Source: Pseudomonadota bacterium (lineage in GTDB: Bacteria > Pseudomonadota > Alphaproteobacteria > Rhizobiales > Hyphomicrobiaceae). Taken from it: a stretch of 6,229 nucleotides of DNA. Both the position numbers and the translations under genes were made by a program. A model generated the notes under the pieces. That model worked only from the letters and a program-made list of their open reading frames with translations, was not told where the DNA came from and searched no databases. Position 1 is the stretch's first letter. Each line of letters starts with the position of its first letter. Shown here piece after piece: positions 1-6,229 of the stretch. The DNA lies in the NCBI GenBank assembly GCA_021816505.1, contig JAKAXS010000178.1, positions 1 to 6,229 of the forward strand, in the 5' to 3' direction.

Positions 1-114
1 CTGTCATTTTTTGATCAGGCATGTTGCCTACGCTGGCCCTGTAATCCGCGCGCGCCCAGACAATGTCCGCCCTCAAGACGGACTCCGCGAGAGGCCGTGT
101 CGTTTCCCCATCGT
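1..114 (+). promoter_or_regulatory. Leader region upstream of the PEPC-family gene
   Basis: No gene is recognisable here. Two small inverted repeats are visible: AGGCA-TGT-TGCCT at 17-29, and GTCCG (65-69) with CGGAC (79-83). Either could be an operator or a weak RNA hairpin. An AT-richer patch at 6-16 contains TTGATC, which resembles a -35 element, but I see no well-spaced -10 partner. The region presumably carries the promoter of the gene that follows, unless transcription enters from a gene to the left of the window. Confidence 0.3.
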
Positions 115-126
115 GGGAGGGAGGAA
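115..126 (+). promoter_or_regulatory. Ribosome binding site that sets the PEPC-family start
   Basis: GGGAGGGAGGAA is a strong Shine-Dalgarno stretch. It ends six bases before the GTG at 133, which is ideal spacing. A GTG at 97 in the same frame would extend the protein by 12 residues, but it would place this purine run inside the coding sequence and has no comparable site of its own. An ATG at 142 is a less well spaced alternative. Confidence 0.7.
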
Positions 127-132
127 CTCGTC

Positions 133-3012
133 GTGCAAAATATGAGGCCGCGCAGCACTGCTCACGAGCCGTTCGACGAAATCATTCTGCGCGATGAGCT
201 GCGCGAACTGCGAACGAAGATTCCCGATCAGCCGGGTCTCAATCCCATCACGCGCGTGGCATTCGAACTGTCGCGCAAGCTCGAGTCGGGCCAGATCACG
301 TTCGACGAGTTGAAGGCCCTGGCGGGCCGCTTGATGGACCGCGCCTGCGTTCATCGCGCGCGCAATCTGCGTGAGCGGCTGGGCTACGTCGATCACCAGA
401 CGACGCTGAGGGAATTTTCCGAGGCGATTTCCAAGTCCGTCGGAAGCCAGCCCGGCACGGATGAGGCTTTCCAGAAGTTCACCAAGCGCTGGTCGCGCGC
501 GCGCACGGGCATCGTGTTTACGGCGCATCCGACGTTCGGACTGTCGGACGCCCTGTCGCGCCGCATGATCGAGATTGCCACCGGCGACACCGACACGACG
601 ATCGGCGTGCCGCATCGGCCCGACAATGGCATCACGCTCGATTACGAGCATCAGCGTGCGCAGGATTCGATCAACAACCTGCGCGACGCGTACGTCGATC
701 TGCTCAATACATTCTTCTCCGTCGCGGCCACCAGCTTCGGCGACAAGGCCTACAAGCTGAAGCCGAAGATGATGTCGATCGCCTCGTGGGTCGGCTACGA
801 TCTCGACGGCCGTACCGACATCAATTGGGACTACTCGTTCCTGACACGCGTGAAGGAGAAGCGTGCGGCGCTGAATGACGTGCGCGAGCGCTTTCTCGTT
901 CTCAAGCACAAGCTGGGTGACGGCGGGGAGATCCAGCGTCTGGGTCGCCAGGTCACCGGCAAGCTCGACCTCGCCATCGCCGCGGTGGATGAGCAGATCA
1001 AGGGGCTTGAAGAGCATCTGGCCGCGAAGGGCAGCGGCGGATCGCTGGCGAAGGCGGCCAACATCATCACGCGCTCGGACGGCTACAATCTCACGACCAC
1101 CGAGCCCATCGTCACTTTGCTGGATCAGCTGATCGACGTCATCGAGCAGCCGCAGATGAAGCGGTCGGTGGCAGCACTCGCCGGCCTCACGGTCGCGACG
1201 GGCCTCGGCAACTCGCACATTCACGTCCGCATCAACGCCGTGCAGATGAACAACGCCTTCCGCGCGTTCGTGCACGAGCCGTGGACGCGGGATCTGGGCG
1301 AGCGCCAGGCGCTTGCGCGCATCGTGGAGATGATCCGCGACGCCAAGCCGGAGAACGTCAACTTCGAAACGCTGGACCTGGAGACGGCGACCGCCATTCG
1401 GCAGTTCGCGCTCATCGCGCAGATCCAGAAGCACGTCGATCGCGAAACGCCGGTTCGCTTCCTGATTGCCGAATGCGAGAGCCCGGCGACGATCCTGATT
1501 GCGGTCTTCTTCGCCAAGCTCTTTGGCGTTTCGGAGATCGTCGACATCTCCCCGCTGTTCGAGACCCCGCTTGGCCTCGAGACCGGCGTGCGCATGATGG
1601 AGCGCCTGCTGGAGGAGAAGGCCTATCGCGATTACGTGAAGGGTCGCGGCCGCCTGTGCATTCAGACCGGCTTTTCGGACGCCGGCCGCTTCATCGGCCA
1701 GATCGCGGCGACGCTGGCGATCGAGCGGCTGCATCACGGACTGGCCGACGCGGTCGCCAAGGCGAACATGCCGGAAGTCGAAACGCTGATCTTCTCGACG
1801 TTCGGCGAATCCATGGGCCGCGGCACGCATCCCGGCACGCTGAAGCGGCGCCTGCGCTACGTGTTCTCGGATGAATCGCGCCGGCGCTTTGCCAAGCGTG
1901 GCCTGCCGCTGAAGCACGAGACGAGCTTCCAGGGTGGCGACGGATATCTCTGGTTCGCCAACAAGCAATTGTCGGCACGCGGTCTGGCGACGATCGTGCT
2001 CGACGGGGAAGATCCCGAGCTCGATGTCCACGACCCGTTCTACGACGATACCAACCTCAGCCTCGATTTCCTGCTGCGGCTCAGGGCGTATCAGCAGAAC
2101 CTGTTCGCGCATCCCGGCTACCGGGCACTGCTCGGCGCCTTCGGTCCCAACCTGTTGTTCAGAACCGGTTCGCGCGCGGTGAAGCGGCAGAGCGACACGG
2201 GTGCGGTTGCCGATCGCGGCGACCCTGCACGCATGCGCGCCATTCCCAACAACGCGATTCTTCAGCAGTTCGGCTATGTGGCCAACGTGGTGGCTGGCTT
2301 GGGTGCGGCGGTCGGCTCGGAGCGTGATCGCTTCGTGGAGCTGGCACGGAAGTCGCCGCGCCTGCGGCCGCTGATCGAAATGATCGCGCGCGGCAAGACG
2401 CTGTCGAGCCTCAATGCGATGGGGGCGAACGCCATCGTGTTCGACGCCGGTTTCTGGGCGCAGCGCGCAGCCTGGGCACGCGAACCGCATCTGGCGGCCG
2501 CGTTCCGTGCGCTGTCCGGCCATCTGCTCGACGACACGCGGGCCGATGCCATCAGCGGGCTGGCGCATCACCTCCGCCTCGATGCGATCGATCTGCATTC
2601 GATGCTGGAAGACATCGGGCTGGAAGGCGGCAAGATCCCGGACGATTTCCGCCTGGAACTCGATCTGCTTCAGGCCATCCGTCTGGCGCTGATCATGCGC
2701 GTCTTCATCCTCGCCGCGCAGCTGCCCCGCTTCTCGACGCGGAACGATCTTTCGCACGACCAGATGTTCAACTGGGCGTTGGGACTTGAGGTGCCGGAAG
2801 TGATCTCAGTGATGCGCATGGCGTTTCCCAAGCGCAGCGCGGCGGCACACGATGCGTCGGCCAAGTATGACGAGAAGGCCAGCTATCTCCCGCAGGGCAT
2901 CGATGACTACGGACGCATCGAGACGGAAATTCTCGAGCCGATGGAGCAATCGTACGAGTTCATTCGTGAGATCGGCACGGGCATCACGCACCATTTCGGC
3001 GCCTTCGGCTAA
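133..3012 (+). CDS. ppc: Divergent phosphoenolpyruvate carboxylase family protein
   Basis: The canonical reaction is phosphoenolpyruvate plus bicarbonate to oxaloacetate and phosphate in the cytoplasm; in methylotrophs it is the carboxylation step of the serine cycle. Family anchors in order (959-residue numbering from GTG 133) are: TAHPT with His132 (E. coli His138), HVRINAVQ with Arg366 (probably E. coli Arg396), PLFET with Glu477 (Glu506), GFSDAGR with Asp516 (Asp543), GRG with Arg563 (Arg587), GSR with Arg681 (Arg699) and RAIP with Arg702 (Arg713). Several active-site positions differ: the Glu after HPT is Phe135, Lys546 is Arg519, and the FHGRGG motif reads FSTFGE at 554-559, so His579 and Arg581 become Ser and Phe. 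The usual C-terminal QNTG/RNTG is absent; the protein ends THHFGAFG. It is about 75 residues longer than E. coli Ppc (883), with the extra length mainly after RAIP. Family membership is well supported. Whether it is an active carboxylase is not proven by sequence; the methylotroph-like context with ftfL favours a serine-cycle role. A start at 97 (971 residues) is possible but less likely. Confidence 0.82.
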   Translation: MQNMRPRSTAHEPFDEIILRDELRELRTKIPDQPGLNPITRVAFELSRKLESGQITFDELKALAGRLMDRACVHRARNLRERLGYVDHQTTLREFSEAISKSVGSQPGTDEAFQKFTKRWSRARTGIVFTAHPTFGLSDALSRRMIEIATGDTDTTIGVPHRPDNGITLDYEHQRAQDSINNLRDAYVDLLNTFFSVAATSFGDKAYKLKPKMMSIASWVGYDLDGRTDINWDYSFLTRVKEKRAALNDVRERFLVLKHKLGDGGEIQRLGRQVTGKLDLAIAAVDEQIKGLEEHLAAKGSGGSLAKAANIITRSDGYNLTTTEPIVTLLDQLIDVIEQPQMKRSVAALAGLTVATGLGNSHIHVRINAVQMNNAFRAFVHEPWTRDLGERQALARIVEMIRDAKPENVNFETLDLETATAIRQFALIAQIQKHVDRETPVRFLIAECESPATILIAVFFAKLFGVSEIVDISPLFETPLGLETGVRMMERLLEEKAYRDYVKGRGRLCIQTGFSDAGRFIGQIAATLAIERLHHGLADAVAKANMPEVETLIFSTFGESMGRGTHPGTLKRRLRYVFSDESRRRFAKRGLPLKHETSFQGGDGYLWFANKQLSARGLATIVLDGEDPELDVHDPFYDDTNLSLDFLLRLRAYQQNLFAHPGYRALLGAFGPNLLFRTGSRAVKRQSDTGAVADRGDPARMRAIPNNAILQQFGYVANVVAGLGAAVGSERDRFVELARKSPRLRPLIEMIARGKTLSSLNAMGANAIVFDAGFWAQRAAWAREPHLAAAFRALSGHLLDDTRADAISGLAHHLRLDAIDLHSMLEDIGLEGGKIPDDFRLELDLLQAIRLALIMRVFILAAQLPRFSTRNDLSHDQMFNWALGLEVPEVISVMRMAFPKRSAAAHDASAKYDEKASYLPQGIDDYGRIETEILEPMEQSYEFIREIGTGITHHFGAFG

Positions 3013-3015
3013 AGC

Positions 3016-3042
3016 GGTGCCGGCCCCGGTGTGGGCCGGACC
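3016..3042 (+). terminator. GC-rich hairpin after the PEPC-family gene, possible terminator
   Basis: CCGGCCC (3020-3026) pairs with GGGCCGG (3033-3039) around a six-base loop. GGT (3016-3018) and ACC (3040-3042) extend the stem past one bulged G. The hairpin begins four bases after the stop codon. It is followed only by a short T run at 3048-3050, so termination may be weak, or the hairpin may instead protect the transcript's 3' end. Confidence 0.5.
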
Positions 3043-3305
3043 CAGCCTTTGCGGCGGGCACGGCGAACGATACGGAAAACACGCCGGGCGCGCTTTGCTT
3101 GCAGCGGCGGCGTGACGAGGCAGAAGCAGCAGACAACCGGCCGGCGCGCGATACGCTGCATCAGCCGACGCGTCTTTTCTTGGCGAACGAGGACGATGTC
3201 TTCCATGCCCGGCATTAACGCATGACCAGCTATCCGGTGCCAAGGGCCGGCCGCGTTAACGCGATTTTGCCATCGAATGCGGCCTGCTGCGCCCAGTTGG
3301 CGGGA
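3043..3305. other. Intergenic stretch with no supported gene
   Basis: This gap separates the 3' ends of two convergent genes. Short open frames cross it on both strands, but they are arginine-rich, lack a convincing ribosome binding site and match no family I recognise. The clearest structure is a perfect 12-base palindrome, CGCGTTAACGCG (3252-3263), next to another palindrome, GGCCGGCC (3245-3252). A wider inverted repeat, GGCCGC (3249-3254) with GCGGCC (3279-3284), encloses it. These could form a stem near the 3' end of the prmB transcript, but no T run follows on the minus strand. Confidence 0.4.
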
Positions 3306-4220
3306 TCATCGCCCCTTCTGCTTGGGCAGGCCTGTCACGGGCAGAGCGAACACCTCGCCCTCGCTCCCTTCGGTATCGAGCCAGAGGAACGGCAAGTCGG
3401 GGAACTCCGCGTCCAGGGCCTCGTTGGCTTGTCCCACTTCGACGATCAGGTTGCCGCCGGGTGCAAGGTGCCCGCGGGCGTCCTTCAGAACGCGACGGAT
3501 GAGGTCGAGCCCGTCGTCGCCCCCCAGGTGAGCCAATTGCGGTTCGGCGCGATACTCCGGCGGAAACGCCGCGACGGCGTCCGAGGTGACGTACGGCGGA
3601 TTGCAGATGATGATGTCGTAGCGCTCACCCTCGAGCGACTTGAACAGGTCGGACTTCACGAGGCGGATGCGATCTTCCAGGCCATAGTCGGCGACGTTGA
3701 TCTTGGCGACTTCGAGCGCGTCCGCGGAAAGGTCGGCCGCGTCGACGGTCGCGTTCGGGAACGTCAGCGCTGCGAGAATGGCGAGACAACCCGATCCCGT
3801 GCACAGGTCGAGGATGCGGTGGATGCGCCACGGCTCGGCCGCCGTCAAAATCTGCTCGTCGCGCGTCAGCAGTTCGCCGATGAACGATCGCGGCACGATC
3901 ACGCGCTCGTCGACGTGGAATTTGTTGCCGGCGATGTAAGCGACGCCGGTGATGTACGAGGCGGGCTTGCGCGTGACGACGCGCTGGTCGATGGCGTGGA
4001 AAACCGCGCGGCGCTCGGCCGACGTGAGGCGCGCGTCCAGCCAGGGATCGACATCGTCGATATCGAGATGAAGCGTCGCCAGAATGATGAAGGCGGCCTC
4101 GTCGAGCGCGGTGTCCGTGCCGTGCCCGTAAACAAGTGCTGCTTCATTGAAGCGGCTCACCGCGTAGCGCAGCCAGTCTCGGACCGTTACCAGGTCATCG
4201 ACAGGGGTCGGGGACGTCAT
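3306..4220 (-). CDS. prmB: Ribosomal protein uL3 N5-glutamine methyltransferase PrmB
   Basis: PrmB uses S-adenosylmethionine to methylate the side-chain amide of a conserved glutamine in ribosomal protein uL3 (Gln150 in E. coli), acting in the cytoplasm during assembly of the large ribosomal subunit. At 304 residues it is close to E. coli PrmB (310). The N-terminal substrate-recognition domain (about residues 1-120) includes VRDWLRYAVSRFNEAALVYG (13-32), a pattern typical of PrmB, and ends in VIVPRSFIGELL (107-118). The Rossmann-type catalytic domain has the SAM-binding motif DLCTGSGC (138-145) and the NPPY signature (207-210) that holds the glutamine amide. The DLCTGSGC form and the N-terminus favour PrmB over the release-factor methyltransferase PrmC, which usually has DLGTGSG. 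The ATG start has GGAG nine bases upstream. The gene lies on the opposite strand to both neighbours, convergent with the PEPC-family gene and divergent from ftfL, so it is its own transcription unit. Confidence 0.9.
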   Translation of the reverse strand: MTSPTPVDDLVTVRDWLRYAVSRFNEAALVYGHGTDTALDEAAFIILATLHLDIDDVDPWLDARLTSAERRAVFHAIDQRVVTRKPASYITGVAYIAGNKFHVDERVIVPRSFIGELLTRDEQILTAAEPWRIHRILDLCTGSGCLAILAALTFPNATVDAADLSADALEVAKINVADYGLEDRIRLVKSDLFKSLEGERYDIIICNPPYVTSDAVAAFPPEYRAEPQLAHLGGDDGLDLIRRVLKDARGHLAPGGNLIVEVGQANEALDAEFPDLPFLWLDTEGSEGEVFALPVTGLPKQKGR

Positions 4221-4419
4221 CGTCGTTCGCTCCGCAGGGTGGACGCTGGCAAAGACCTAGCGCATGGCGGCGGACGCGCCTACGGGCATCAAATCGAGAA
4301 AATGGCGCGCGCGACAATGATGCCTCTTTTCAGCATTGGCGCAGCGTCCGTTAACGGCCAATATCGCAGCCAATGCCGCGGGCCCGTAAGGGGCTCCGGG
4401 GCGCACAAAATGGGTTATC
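4221..4419. promoter_or_regulatory. Divergent promoter region between prmB and ftfL
   Basis: The region must contain the start signals for prmB (leftward) and probably ftfL (rightward). The clearest feature is an inverted repeat, GCATTGGC (4333-4340) and GCCAATGC (4369-4376), flanking a perfect palindrome, CCGTTAACGG (4348-4357). A third copy of the half-site core, GCCAA, lies at 4357-4361. TTGGCG at 4336-4341 could act as a -35 for ftfL with a poor -10 near 4359-4364 (CAATAT), so the repeats would overlap the promoter, as an operator would. In Methylobacterium the LysR-type regulator QscR controls serine-cycle genes; linking these repeats to such a regulator is only inference. I see no convincing promoter for prmB. 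Confidence 0.4.
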
Positions 4420-4427
4420 GGGAGGAG
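4420..4427 (+). promoter_or_regulatory. Ribosome binding site that sets the ftfL start
   Basis: GGGAGGAG is a near-perfect Shine-Dalgarno sequence, eight bases before the GTG at 4436. It decides the start: an in-frame upstream GTG at 4373 would add 21 residues that do not resemble the N-terminus of the family. Confidence 0.8.
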
Positions 4428-4435
4428 CTAAGAAA

Positions 4436-6112
<1,677 letters not shown>

Positions 6113-6143
6113 GTTCGATACGTTTTACGGTTGGGACGCCAAA

Positions 6144-6173
6144 GAAAGGCCCGCTGTTCGCAGCGGGCCTTTC
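6144..6173 (+). terminator. Intrinsic terminator after ftfL
   Basis: A perfect 13-base-pair stem is formed by GAAAGGCCCGCTG (6144-6156) and CAGCGGGCCTTTC (6161-6173), closed by a TTCG tetraloop. The stem has a GC-rich core with A/T ends, so the 3' arm itself supplies TTT at 6170-6172, and TTT recurs at 6176-6178. Because the 5' arm carries AAA, the same hairpin could also stop transcription arriving from the right. Confidence 0.9.
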
Positions 6174-6194
6174 GCTTTCCGGGACCGATGGAAT

Positions 6195-6229
6195 TTAGCC
6201 GTGCAGCACGTGGGCCGCGCGCGCAAGCT
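6195..6229 (-). CDS. Possible C-terminal end of a convergent gene (partial)
   Basis: On the minus strand a frame open from the window edge ends in TAA at 6195-6197 and would encode a tail reading LARAAHVLHG. Its position about 20 bases from a hairpin that could work in both directions fits a convergent gene ending here. Eleven codons are too few to identify a protein, and an open frame of this length occurs easily by chance in GC-rich DNA. Confidence 0.22.
   Translation of the reverse strand, partial: LARAAHVLHG

Noticed and set aside
73..2757. An 894-codon open frame on the minus strand, antisense to the PEPC-family gene
   Set aside because: It is rich in Arg, Gln, Asp, His and Ala with no recognisable domain, and it mirrors the codon structure of the plus-strand gene, whose family motifs are clear. 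Long antisense frames of this kind are common opposite GC-rich genes.
3009..3215. A 68-codon minus-strand frame beginning MPGMEDIVLV, downstream of prmB
   Set aside because: It sits mostly in non-coding DNA and so was considered. It lacks a ribosome binding site, turns into an arginine-rich low-information sequence, and overlaps the hairpin and stop codon of the PEPC-family gene.
4264..4320. An 18-codon frame (MAADAPTGIKSRKW...) in the prmB-ftfL gap, considered as a leader peptide
   Set aside because: There is no Shine-Dalgarno sequence ahead of it, no run of regulatory codons, and no attenuator-like hairpin immediately after it.
4221..4435. A riboswitch or structured leader ahead of ftfL
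   Set aside because: The inverted repeats are simple and lie near the likely promoter. I see no conserved core of a tetrahydrofolate, SAM or glycine riboswitch.

Overview
The window is high-GC proteobacterial DNA carrying three complete genes. The content suggests a serine-cycle methylotroph in the Alphaproteobacteria, of the Hyphomicrobium / Hyphomicrobiales type. The reasons are a formate-tetrahydrofolate ligase very similar to methylotroph FtfL, a phosphoenolpyruvate carboxylase (PEPC) family gene close by, and strong GGAGG-type ribosome binding sites ahead of GTG starts. The organism is inferred from gene content and remembered protein similarity, not from a database search.

Layout. Bases 1-132 are a leader with no recognisable gene. 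Bases 133-3012 (+) encode a 959-residue, strongly divergent PEPC-family protein, followed at once by a GC-rich hairpin (3016-3042) that may end its transcript. Bases 3043-3305 hold no gene I can support. Bases 3306-4220 (-) encode PrmB, the ribosomal protein uL3 glutamine methyltransferase. Bases 4221-4435 form the divergent intergenic region between prmB and ftfL and contain an inverted repeat that may be a regulatory site. Bases 4436-6112 (+) encode formate-tetrahydrofolate ligase (ftfL, also called fhs), ended by a clear intrinsic terminator at 6144-6173. The last bases may include the final codons of a convergent gene.

How the genes fit together. FtfL attaches formate to tetrahydrofolate and so feeds one-carbon units toward methylene-tetrahydrofolate, which enters the serine cycle through serine hydroxymethyltransferase. 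PEPC supplies the cycle's CO2-fixing step, phosphoenolpyruvate to oxaloacetate. The two genes therefore plausibly serve the same assimilation pathway, although they are separate transcription units with prmB, a translation-related gene, inserted on the opposite strand. The most unusual item is the PEPC homologue. It keeps several family anchor motifs but has substitutions at positions that are catalytic in the E. coli enzyme and lacks the usual C-terminal QNTG/RNTG tail. I found no mobile elements, CRISPR arrays, tRNA or rRNA genes.
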